Assembly: GCA_027066695.1 (NCBI GenBank)
Contig: JAMONE010000126.1
Location: forward strand, 1 to 10,746
Origin: Micavibrio sp.
Lineage (GTDB): Bacteria > Pseudomonadota > Alphaproteobacteria > Micavibrionales > Micavibrionaceae
Direction of reading: 5' to 3'
Length of the DNA stretch: 10,746 nt
The position numbers and the translations under genes were made by a program. Below the pieces are notes generated by a model. It was given only the letters and a program-made list of their open reading frames with translations. It had not been told where the DNA came from and searched no databases. Below, in pieces: positions 1-6,424 of this stretch. The first letter of the stretch is position 1. Every line of letters starts with the position of its first letter.

Positions 1-621
1 TTGGATGCGCTCTAACTTCTCGCTAAGCACGTATTCGGGCGGCGTAGCGATCTCCACATTAGAGGCATATGCCGATATACCTTTTGTTGGATAACGCTCT
101 TGCAGGAAGCTTTCAGTTACGTATATGACAGCGTCCGCATGGGCAACCATATATTGTGCGCGGCGGAATTTGAGCGGTGCGTAGATTTTGCTAAACAGGC
201 TGCTTTTCGAAAATTCCTTGTTATAGGCACAGCCGCACATCTCAACCGCATAGGGCTTACCGCATTTGCGTGCAGCCTTTGCCGCCATCATACCAAATTC
301 AACAGGCCCGCGGATAATAACCGCATCTGCGCGCTCTACCTGCTGTTTTATCCTTTTATACATATGCCTGTATTTTGTCAGATGCTTTATCGGAGAGTGA
401 ATATTAGGCAAAAGCACATGATCGACGTTATGGCCAGAAGATATATCCAAAATTCCAGTTTCATCAGGACGCAGCTTTTTCTTACGGCCAATTACTGTCA
501 TGCTCTCAAAATAAGGAAGGAAGCGTTGCTCCCACAATTTATAGGGGAAAGTGCCGTAACTTAGAATTGTTCCGTCACGCTTTTTGCAATAATATGTGTC
601 ATGACAAAACAAAATATGCAT
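1..621 (-). CDS. Glycosyltransferase, family-4 type, N-terminal part (cut by the window edge)
   Basis: The reading frame is open from ATG at 621-619 to base 1: 207 codons and no stop, so the C-terminal half lies outside the window. The start MHILFCHD, a short beta strand with polar residues after it, is typical of the N-terminal Rossmann-like acceptor domain of GT-B glycosyltransferases. A second strand-and-loop ADAVIIRGPVEFG (about residues 98-110), then GKPYAVEMCG (121-130) and ADAVIYVTE (162-170), follow the usual GT4 pattern of alternating core strands. The nucleotide-sugar-binding C-terminal domain is not visible, so donor and acceptor are unknown; a role in surface polysaccharide synthesis is inference. 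A GGAG ribosome binding site (629-632 on the complement) sits 7 nt before the ATG. It follows the small secreted gene at 688-939 on the same strand after 66 nt, so the two may be co-transcribed. Family assignment is from general resemblance only. Confidence 0.8.
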   Translation of the reverse strand, partial: MHILFCHDTYYCKKRDGTILSYGTFPYKLWEQRFLPYFESMTVIGRKKKLRPDETGILDISSGHNVDHVLLPNIHSPIKHLTKYRHMYKRIKQQVERADAVIIRGPVEFGMMAAKAARKCGKPYAVEMCGCAYNKEFSKSSLFSKIYAPLKFRRAQYMVAHADAVIYVTESFLQERYPTKGISAYASNVEIATPPEYVLSEKLERIQ

Positions 622-687
622 TTAACAACTCCAATAACGCTATTATTTTTGCGCTACTGTAAGCATATTTACATTATTTTAAAAGAG

Positions 688-939
688 TTATTCTTCAAGG
701 ATTTCTTCTACTATTACCGCTTCGGCGTTTTCCTCTTCACCTGCGGCAGGCATAATATTTTGTAAATCTTCTGCCATATCATCCATTGCAATATCAGGGA
801 TTTCACTTTCTGGCGCAGTGTAATCGCCAAGGCCTTTAGGGGCTTGATTGTAGAAACGCGCACCAAAATCATCGGCCAAAGCAATATTCGGCAAAGCAAT
901 ACCGAGTGTTACAGCTAATAATATTATTAAGATATGCAT
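688..939 (-). CDS. Small acidic secreted protein, unknown function
   Basis: 83 residues, not recognised. Residues 2-21 are almost entirely hydrophobic and end in A-L-A before D23-D24, a good signal peptidase I site after A22. The n-region lacks a basic residue, which is atypical. The mature part (about 61 residues) is strongly acidic, ends in a Glu-rich tail (VIVEEILEE) and has no cysteine, so it is probably a small, partly disordered periplasmic or exported protein. An AAGGGA ribosome binding site (946-951 on the complement) lies 6 nt upstream of the ATG, and a strong promoter-like pair lies at 976-1004. It precedes the glycosyltransferase on the same strand, but a functional link is only inference. 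Confidence 0.6.
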   Translation of the reverse strand: MHILIILLAVTLGIALPNIALADDFGARFYNQAPKGLGDYTAPESEIPDIAMDDMAEDLQNIMPAAGEEENAEAVIVEEILEE

Positions 940-975
940 GTCATTTCCCTTCAGAGAATCACTTTATTGTTTTTC

Positions 976-1004
976 ATTATAGAGTAATATCATTATTAAC
1001 ACAA
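976..1004 (-). promoter_or_regulatory. Sigma-70-type promoter for the minus-strand secreted protein/glycosyltransferase pair
   Basis: On the complement, TTGTGT (1004-999) is followed after exactly 17 nt by a perfect TATAAT (981-976). This lies 36 nt upstream of the ATG at 939. The match and spacing are the best of any promoter seen in the window. No operator-like repeat overlaps it. Confidence 0.6.
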
Positions 1005-1039
1005 ATTTAACCCTTATGTCAAAATATGAATTTTCTATG

Positions 1040-1069
1040 TTGTGGCAATCGCAATAGAATTGCTATGAT
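1040..1069 (+). promoter_or_regulatory. Candidate promoter of clpS
   Basis: TTGTGG (1040-1045) and TATGAT (1064-1069) are separated by 18 nt, and the -10 box ends 42 nt before the clpS ATG. The -10 box matches the sigma-70 consensus at 5 of 6 positions and the -35 at 4 of 6. It sits back to back with the minus-strand promoter at 976-1004, as expected for a divergent pair. Confidence 0.45.
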
Positions 1070-1111
1070 GTAATGCAGTAAATAATTTCATGAAATAGAA
1101 AAGTCAAACCT

Positions 1112-1453
1112 ATGTCTGGTAATGGTGATAAAAATAACAATAACGATGATGATGGGCAAGAAGAGCATGGCCTAGTCCTTAAAACTCGTCCTAAAGCACA
1201 AAAGCCATCCATGTATAAGGTGCTTTTGCTGAATGATGATTATACGCCGATGGAATTTGTCGTCCATGTTTTGGAGAGTATTTTCAAGAAAAGCAGACAA
1301 GAAGCAACTGATATAATGCTGCATGTCCATAGGCGCGGCGTTGGTATTTGCGGAGTTTTCACATTTGAAGTCGCCGAAACCAAAGTCGCCCAAGTTATGG
1401 ATTTCGCAGGCGCAAATGAACAACCGCTTCAATGTATTATGGAGAAGGAATAG
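1112..1453 (+). CDS. clpS: ClpS, adaptor of the ClpAP protease
   Basis: ClpS recognises proteins with N-degron residues (Leu, Phe, Tyr, Trp) and delivers them to ClpA; it acts in the cytosol. The 113-residue protein has an Asn/Asp-rich disordered N-terminal extension (about residues 1-32), the part that in known ClpS proteins enters the ClpA pore. The folded core follows: KVLLLNDDYTPMEFVV (36-51) holds N41, D42 and M47, and MLHVHRRGVGICG (69-81) holds H73. These correspond by alignment from memory to the E. coli pocket residues N34, D35, M40 and H66, so substrate binding looks intact. The ribosome binding site is weak (GAAAAG, about 9 nt upstream), but the N-terminus fits the family. It is directly followed by clpA, the standard arrangement. 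Confidence 0.96.
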   Translation: MSGNGDKNNNNDDDGQEEHGLVLKTRPKAQKPSMYKVLLLNDDYTPMEFVVHVLESIFKKSRQEATDIMLHVHRRGVGICGVFTFEVAETKVAQVMDFAGANEQPLQCIMEKE

Positions 1454-1550
1454 ATAATGTGATATTATCTAAAAAATATAAGTCTGAAAAATCTAGTCGT
1501 TAATATCTTTATTTGGGCAAGAAATGAGTGACGACTAGTATTTTAATACT
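1451..1550 (+). promoter_or_regulatory. Inverted repeats in the clpS-clpA gap
   Basis: The 143-nt gap holds three dyads. TAGATAAT/ATTATCTA (1451-1458 and 1464-1471) is an 8-bp stem with a 5-nt loop that begins in the clpS stop codon. CTAGTCGT/ACGACTAG (1493-1500 and 1531-1538) is an 8-bp inverted repeat 30 nt apart. AGTATT-TT-AATACT (1537-1550) is a compact palindrome touching the second arm. A weak promoter-like pair, TTGGGC (1513-1518) and TAGTAT (1536-1541) with 17 nt between, overlaps the repeats. They could be operator sites or mRNA structures separating clpS from clpA expression. No T-run follows the first hairpin on the plus strand, so it is not a classical terminator. Confidence 0.35.
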
Positions 1551-1596
1551 TTAGGATACGAATGACGATGATCCAAATGAAGAGAGAAACGACGTA

Positions 1597-3891
1597 ATGC
1601 TTTCAAAAAACCTAGAACAGACACTGCACCGCGCGCTGGCGATTGCCAATGACAAGCATCACGAATATGCAACGTTAGAGCATTTATTGCTTGCGCTTAC
1701 GGCTGATCCTGACGCTATGGCGGTGCTGCGATCTTGCGGGATTGATTTGGATGAGCTGTCATCCTCGCTTTTGCAATATATTGAAAATGACCTAAGCTCG
1801 CTTATAAATACCAATATAGAAGAATCCAAGCCCACCAACGCTTTCCAGCGAGTACTTCAACGCGCAGCCATACATGTTCAATCCTCTGGCAGAGAAGAAG
1901 TTACGGGCGCAAATGTCTTGATTGCTCTATTTTCCGAGCGAGAGAGCCACGCGGTATATCTCTTGCAAGAGCGCGATATGACGCGCTTTGACGCGGTGAA
2001 TTATATTTCCCACGGCATTGCAAAAGTATCATCCCAGAGTAAAACCGAAGCCCCTGCCCAAGGTGTAGAAGAAGAGCAAGAAGCCAAAGTCGGCAAAGAA
2101 GCTTTGGATGCATATTGCACAAATCTAAATGAAAAAGCCGAAGAGGGCGGGATTGATCCCCTAATAGGGCGTGAAAAAGAGGTTGAGCGCACGATACAAA
2201 TCCTATGTCGTCGCTCTAAGAATAATCCGCTTTATGTTGGTGATCCCGGCGTTGGTAAAACCGCGATAGCAGAAGGGCTGGCGCGGCGCATTAATGATAA
2301 GGATGTTCCCGAAGTTCTACATGACGCGGTTATTTTCTCGCTTGATATGGGTGCATTATTGGCAGGAACACGTTATCGCGGGGATTTTGAGGAACGCCTT
2401 AAGGCCGTACTGGCCGAGCTTGAGAGCATCCCTGAGTCAATTTTATTTATTGATGAGATCCATACTATTATCGGCGCAGGAGCGACTAGCGGCGGGGCGA
2501 TGGATGCTTCCAATCTTTTGAAGCCTGCTCTATCTAATGGTAAGCTGCGCTGCGTTGGCTCTACCACTTATAAAGAATATCGCACTCATTTTGAGAAAGA
2601 CCGCGCCCTTGTTCGTCGTTTCCAAAAAATTGATGTGCCAGAGCCAAGCATTGAAGATACGGTAAAAATCCTGCAAGGCTTGCGCCCTTATTATGAAGAG
2701 CATCACAATATCAAATACACCAATAGCGCATTGCGCGCAGCCGTAGAGCTATCAGCGAAATATATTGGTGATCGCAAGCTTCCTGATAAAGCTATCGATA
2801 TTATTGATGAGGTCGGCGCGGCGCAGATGCTTGTCACCGAGGATTTACGCAAAAAGACTATCGGTAAGAAAGACATCGAGGAGGTAATCGCCGTAATTGC
2901 GCGAATCCCCTCCACCAGTATCAATAAGAATGATCGCGAGGCATTGCAAAATCTTGAGCGTGACCTGAAAACTATGGTCTATGATCAAGATAAGGCTATT
3001 GACGAGCTATGTAATGCTATCAAGATGGCGCGGGCTGGCTTGCGTGATCCTGAAAAACCAATCGGCAGTTATCTGTTCTCAGGGCCTACGGGCGTTGGTA
3101 AAACTGAAGTTGCAAGGCAGCTTTCTAAATCGCTGGGCATTGAGCTTTTGCGCTTTGATATGTCGGAATATATGGAGCGTCATTCAGTCTCGCGCCTAAT
3201 CGGTACGCCGCCTGGATATGTGGGTTTCGAGCAGGGCGGGCTTATGACAGACCAAGTCGATCAGCATCCGCATTGTGTATTGCTGCTAGATGAGATTGAA
3301 AAAGCGCATCCTGATTTGTTCAATATCTTGTTGCAAGTGATGGATTACGGTAAGCTCACCGATAATAACGGCAAGACCATAGATTTCCGCAATGTCATAT
3401 TAATCATGACCACAAATGCGGGCGCGGCGGATATGGTAAAAACTCCGATTGGATTTGGTCGTGAAGTTGGCTCTATGGATTACGCGGATAGCGAGGCAAT
3501 TACCAAGACTTTCACCCCTGAATTTAGAAATCGCCTTGATGCGATTGTGCCGTTCCAAAATCTATTACCTGCCACGGTTGAAAAAGTAGTTGATAAATTC
3601 GTGATACAGCTAGAAGCGCAGCTCTCAGATAAAAATGTAACAATCGAGCTTAGCAAAAAAGCACGAAAATATCTGGCGGAAGAAGGTTTTGATATCACCA
3701 TGGGTGCGCGTCCATTAGGGCGGATTATTCAAAAGGAAATCAAACGCCCGCTGGCGGAGGAAATTCTATTCGGCAAGCTTGAAAAAGGCGGGCTAGCTAT
3801 AATTGATTATGATGGCAAAGAGCTAAGCTTTAAATATGAGCGCGACAATGCCAAGCAACGCCGCAGGAAAGAAAAATCAAAGATTAAATAA
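1597..3891 (+). CDS. clpA: ClpA, AAA+ unfoldase of the ClpAP protease
   Basis: ClpA hexamers unfold substrates with ATP and thread them into ClpP; ClpS-bound N-degron proteins are one substrate class. The 764 residues match the family length (E. coli 758). In order: a Clp N-domain (about 1-143, MLSKNLEQTLHRALAIAN and TLEHLLLAL), AAA module D1 with Walker A GDPGVGKT (215-222) and Walker B FIDEIH (D286/E287), then D2 with Walker A GPTGVGKT (496-503) and Walker B LLDEIEKAHPD (D565/E566). The IGF tripeptide at 618-620 is the ClpP-docking loop, which separates ClpA from ClpB. No ClpB-type coiled-coil middle domain is present. The C-terminus has a basic tail (QRRRKEKSKIK). The start follows an AAGAGAG ribosome binding site (1580-1586) by 10 nt; the stop of a tiny upstream frame (1562-1597, 11 codons) overlaps the ATG as TAATG. 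Confidence 0.97.
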   Translation: MLSKNLEQTLHRALAIANDKHHEYATLEHLLLALTADPDAMAVLRSCGIDLDELSSSLLQYIENDLSSLINTNIEESKPTNAFQRVLQRAAIHVQSSGREEVTGANVLIALFSERESHAVYLLQERDMTRFDAVNYISHGIAKVSSQSKTEAPAQGVEEEQEAKVGKEALDAYCTNLNEKAEEGGIDPLIGREKEVERTIQILCRRSKNNPLYVGDPGVGKTAIAEGLARRINDKDVPEVLHDAVIFSLDMGALLAGTRYRGDFEERLKAVLAELESIPESILFIDEIHTIIGAGATSGGAMDASNLLKPALSNGKLRCVGSTTYKEYRTHFEKDRALVRRFQKIDVPEPSIEDTVKILQGLRPYYEEHHNIKYTNSALRAAVELSAKYIGDRKLPDKAIDIIDEVGAAQMLVTEDLRKKTIGKKDIEEVIAVIARIPSTSINKNDREALQNLERDLKTMVYDQDKAIDELCNAIKMARAGLRDPEKPIGSYLFSGPTGVGKTEVARQLSKSLGIELLRFDMSEYMERHSVSRLIGTPPGYVGFEQGGLMTDQVDQHPHCVLLLDEIEKAHPDLFNILLQVMDYGKLTDNNGKTIDFRNVILIMTTNAGAADMVKTPIGFGREVGSMDYADSEAITKTFTPEFRNRLDAIVPFQNLLPATVEKVVDKFVIQLEAQLSDKNVTIELSKKARKYLAEEGFDITMGARPLGRIIQKEIKRPLAEEILFGKLEKGGLAIIDYDGKELSFKYERDNAKQRRRKEKSKIK

Positions 3892-3950
3892 GCTCAGTAT
3901 ATTGCGCCATTTTACTTGCGAAGCTTTGGGAATCGCATTACAAATAAGCT

Positions 3951-5678
3951 ATGTCAGAAGAAAATAAACCCTACCGCGTTTTAGCGCGAAAATACCGCCC
4001 TCAAAATTTTGATGAGCTTGTTGGTCAAGATGCATTAGTGCGTACACTTAAAAATGCGATCACATCAGGGCGCATTGCTCATGCCTTTATGCTGACGGGA
4101 GTTCGCGGAGTTGGTAAGACTACGACGGCGAGAATCATCGCCAAAGCTCTTAATTATAAGGGCGCGGATGGTTTATCCGAGCCAACAACAGGCAATACAG
4201 ATGATTGTCAATTATGCCGCGCAATATCCGAAGATCGCCACCCCGATGTCATCGAAATGGATGCGGCAAGCCGAACAGGCGTTGATGATATCCGCGAGAT
4301 ATTAGACGGCGTGCGTTATGCGCCAACCGAGGCGCGTTATAAAATATACGTAATTGACGAGGTGCATATGCTCTCGAAAAATGCGTTTAACGCTTTACTT
4401 AAAACACTGGAAGAGCCGCCCGAGCATGTGAAATTCATCTTTGCAACTACTGAAATCCGCAAAGTCCCTATTACCGTGCTTTCACGCTGTCAAAGATTTG
4501 ATCTGCAACGCATTAATGTTGATTTACTTAGCAAGCATTACACAAAAATATGCGGCCTTGAGAATGTATCTGTCGAGGAAGAAGCCATTGCAATGATAGC
4601 GCGCGCATCCGATGGCTCTGTTCGTGATGGCTTAAGCTTATTGGATCAAGCGATGGCTCTGTCAGATAATAAAATCACAGCCGAGCAAGTCCAATCCATG
4701 TTGGGATTGGCTGATCGTGCGCAAAATCTTGATCTGCTGGAAAATGCTTTAGGCGGCGATATGCCAAGCGCACTAGGCCTTATGGATCATATTTATAAAA
4801 ATGGGGGATCGCCTTCTGCCGTTATTCAAGATTTGCTCGACCTTACCCATTTACTTACAAAATTACGCGCCGTGCCTGATTTAACGGATATAAATCAAGT
4901 ATTATCAGGAGATCAACTTGCCAGAGCGAAAGAGCTGTCCGCGAAAATATCTATGCCTAGTTTGGGTAAAACATGGCAAATCCTTCTTAAGGGTTTAAAC
5001 GAAGTAAATTCTGCGCCTAACCCGCAAAACGCGGCCGAAATGGTGATTATTCGCCTTGCTTATGCGGCAAATTTACCTGATCCGTCTGATTTAATTAAGA
5101 AGCTAAAAAATAGCGATATTACGACAACGAGTGCTAGCAATGCTGGTTCTGCCACAGCGAAACCAACACCATCTACGCAAGTACATGCACAAGATTTCAC
5201 CCCGCCGCCGCACGTCACCAGCGCTGTTAATAATGGCGGGCAAGAAACAATATCACGCGCTGCGCCAGAATTATCTGTCGTGCCTGACCCTGAAATTCCT
5301 GCGGTTATTAATACGCTTGAAGATATGATTGAGATGCTAAACGCGCATAAAGAAATTATGCTCGCCAGCCAGCTTTATAATTTCGCGCATTTAATTAAAA
5401 TAGAGCAAGGACTTTTAGAATTTAGGCAAAATAATGCTGCTATGCCTGATTTATCACAGAAATTAACGCGCATACTTAAATCTATTACTGGTGATCACTG
5501 GATGGTTGCTATTGCTAAAACTGGCGGTGCGCCAACTTTGTCGGAGATTAACGAAGCAAAAGATTTACAAGAGCTTTCAGATGTGGCAAAAATGCCTATC
5601 GTTGATAATATTTTAAAGATATTCCCCGAGGCTCGTCTTACAAAAATACTAAAACAAAAACCTGAAACAAGTAATTAA
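3951..5678 (+). CDS. dnaX: DNA polymerase III subunits gamma and tau
   Basis: This is the ATPase motor of the sliding-clamp loader; full-length tau also binds the polymerase and helicase. The 575 residues show Walker A GVRGVGKTT (50-58), Walker B VIDEVH (D136/E137) and the SRC sensor/arginine-finger motif with R179. Domain III extends to about residue 384 (NPQNAAEMVIIRLAYAANLP). A Thr/Ala/Pro-rich linker runs from about 388 to 445. A C-terminal domain (about 457-570, with FRQNNAAMPDLSQKLTRIL, GDHWMVAI and GGAPTLSE) looks like the alphaproteobacterial tau C-terminal family (formerly DUF3646). Only C86 and C89 of the usual four zinc ligands are seen. A slippery heptamer at 5105-5111 may produce a short gamma form. 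The gene starts 59 nt after clpA, with only a weak ribosome binding site, and precedes ybaB by 13 nt. Confidence 0.96.
   Translation: MSEENKPYRVLARKYRPQNFDELVGQDALVRTLKNAITSGRIAHAFMLTGVRGVGKTTTARIIAKALNYKGADGLSEPTTGNTDDCQLCRAISEDRHPDVIEMDAASRTGVDDIREILDGVRYAPTEARYKIYVIDEVHMLSKNAFNALLKTLEEPPEHVKFIFATTEIRKVPITVLSRCQRFDLQRINVDLLSKHYTKICGLENVSVEEEAIAMIARASDGSVRDGLSLLDQAMALSDNKITAEQVQSMLGLADRAQNLDLLENALGGDMPSALGLMDHIYKNGGSPSAVIQDLLDLTHLLTKLRAVPDLTDINQVLSGDQLARAKELSAKISMPSLGKTWQILLKGLNEVNSAPNPQNAAEMVIIRLAYAANLPDPSDLIKKLKNSDITTTSASNAGSATAKPTPSTQVHAQDFTPPPHVTSAVNNGGQETISRAAPELSVVPDPEIPAVINTLEDMIEMLNAHKEIMLASQLYNFAHLIKIEQGLLEFRQNNAAMPDLSQKLTRILKSITGDHWMVAIAKTGGAPTLSEINEAKDLQELSDVAKMPIVDNILKIFPEARLTKILKQKPETSN
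5105..5113 (+). promoter_or_regulatory. Candidate -1 frameshift (or transcript slippage) site in dnaX, with an immediate stop
   Basis: The in-frame codons CTA-AAA-AAT-AGC (L385-K386-N387-S388) contain the X-XXY-YYZ heptamer A-AAA-AAT at 5105-5111. After a -1 slip the codons become AAA-AAA-TAG, so translation stops at 5111-5113 and yields a product of about 387 residues. This falls between domain III and the tau-specific linker, the same place where E. coli dnaX (A-AAA-AAG) makes gamma. Slippage of RNA polymerase on the A6 run could have the same outcome. I see no strong Shine-Dalgarno-like stimulator (only AAGAAG at 5097-5102, which is close) and no convincing stem just downstream, so activity is unproven. 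Confidence 0.45.
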
Positions 5679-5691
5679 AGGATAAAATATA

Positions 5692-6018
5692 ATGATGGAT
5701 TTTCAAAAAATGATGAAGCAAGCACAAGAAATGCAATTCAAATTGCAAGAAGTGCAGGAAAAACTTAAAGACATCGAAGTAGACGCAGAATCTGGTGGTG
5801 GCTTGGTTAAGGCTAGAATGTTATGCTCTGGTAAAATTATAAATATAGATATAGACGAATCGTTGATGGCTTCTGATAAAGAAACATTGGAAGATCTAAT
5901 TATCGCGGCACTAAACAACGCCAATACTGCCAAAGAAGAACGCATCAAAAGCGAAACTAAAGCCATGATGGAAAGCCTCGGATTACCTGAAGATATGGCA
6001 GGCAAGTTACCATTTTAG
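5692..6018 (+). CDS. ybaB: YbaB/EbfC nucleoid-associated DNA-binding protein
   Basis: YbaB/EbfC proteins are small dimeric DNA-binding, nucleoid-associated proteins usually encoded just after dnaX. The 108 residues fit the family: N-terminal helix MMDFQKMMKQAQEMQFKLQ, long helix QEKLKDIEVDAESGGGLV (the ESGGGLVKA turn is characteristic), central strands MLCSGKIINIDIDESLM, then DKETLEDLIIAALNNA and the C-terminal SLGLPEDMAGKLPF. An AAAGGA ribosome binding site (5677-5682) overlaps the dnaX stop and is 9 nt from the ATG at 5692; the in-frame ATG at 5695 is less well placed. It is very likely co-transcribed with dnaX. recR, the usual next gene, is missing; a terminator follows. Confidence 0.93.
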   Translation: MMDFQKMMKQAQEMQFKLQEVQEKLKDIEVDAESGGGLVKARMLCSGKIINIDIDESLMASDKETLEDLIIAALNNANTAKEERIKSETKAMMESLGLPEDMAGKLPF

Positions 6019-6040
6019 ACTTTTAATGAACACCCCCGCA

Positions 6041-6081
6041 GCGAGCGACGCGGCAATCTAGGTTGCTTCGCTCGCAATGAC
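6041..6081. repeat. Interspersed palindromic repeat of the 'GTCATTGCGAGCGAAGC' type
   Basis: On the complement the block begins GTCATTGCGAGCGAAGC and continues through a central CTAG to an imperfect inverted copy ending TCGCTCGC. Arms GCGAGCGA (6041-6048) and TCGCTCGC (6068-6075) pair perfectly, with an inner GCAA/TTGC pairing. This motif recurs in intergenic regions of many unrelated bacterial genomes, where its translation gives the familiar spurious peptide CHCERS. The outer part of the 6041 side differs (GCAGCGAGCGA rather than a mirrored CATTGCGAGCGA), so this copy has one intact and one decayed end. Only one copy lies in the window, so its repeated nature is from general knowledge. Confidence 0.55.
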
Positions 6082-6086
6082 AAAAC

Positions 6087-6110
6087 GCCCCAAGGGAGGG
6101 GGCATTTTTA
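6087..6110 (+). terminator. Rho-independent terminator after ybaB
   Basis: GCCCC (6087-6091) pairs with GGGGC (6099-6103) around a 7-nt loop, followed by ATTTTTA (6104-6110). The stem is short but all G-C and has a T-run. It lies 69 nt after the ybaB stop, directly behind the palindromic repeat, and would end the dnaX-ybaB transcript. Confidence 0.7.
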
Positions 6111-6424
6111 TATTCTCTCTGCACTCCCTCTTGCCTTCTGTAGTTTAAATATTTATTGATTACACAGACATACCGCATAATGATACGATCACAAAAAACA
6201 AAACTAAAAAACTCAAATTTATCGTACACCGCATACGAAATACGTAAAATACAGCGTTTATTTTACTATTATTTACCCCTTATTTACTTGAAAAATAACA
6301 TAAAAATTCAAATAAAATCAAAACGATAATGTTTGTCATAATTTGATTTCTGTGTTCTCATAGAGATATAACCATATGCCGCAAGAATGCATATATAAAA
6401 ATAAAAAGCACATAAGGTGGAAAA
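6111..6424. other. AT-rich intergenic stretch without a gene
   Basis: These 314 nt are very AT-rich with many A- and T-runs and hold no credible coding frame. I looked for DnaA boxes (TTATNCACA) and found no cluster, so it does not look like an origin. The only recognisable elements are a candidate promoter at 6343-6372 and the ribosome binding site AAGGTGG (6414-6420) of the next gene. Confidence 0.5.
6343..6372 (+). promoter_or_regulatory. Candidate promoter of the parS-bearing secreted protein gene
   Basis: TTGATT (6343-6348) and TATAAC (6367-6372) are 18 nt apart and end 52 nt before the ATG at 6425. Each box matches the sigma-70 consensus moderately. In such AT-rich DNA a chance match is likely, so this is tentative. 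Confidence 0.3.

Noticed and set aside
100..564. 154-codon open frame on the plus strand
   Set aside because: It lies antisense to the glycosyltransferase frame, which is open over 621 nt with a good ribosome binding site and recognisable core strands. The plus-strand translation resembles nothing.
1451..1471. Hairpin after clpS as a rho-independent terminator
   Set aside because: The stem is all A-T apart from one pair, and an A-run, not a T-run, follows on the plus strand.
3892..3950. SRP RNA gene upstream of dnaX, as in some bacteria
   Set aside because: The gap is only 59 nt and shows no hairpin with the conserved SRP Alu or domain IV features.
5703..6005. 100-codon minus-strand frame opposite ybaB
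   Set aside because: Shadow of a well-supported ybaB gene; no ribosome binding site or family resemblance.
6023..6229. 68-codon open frame on the minus strand
   Set aside because: Its C-terminal part (CHCERSNLDCRVARCGG) is the well-known spurious translation of the palindromic repeat at 6041-6081, and the rest crosses the terminator.
6111..6424. Possible replication origin, given AT-richness and nearby parS
   Set aside because: No cluster of TTATNCACA-type DnaA boxes on either strand, and alphaproteobacterial origins are usually elsewhere (for example near hemE).
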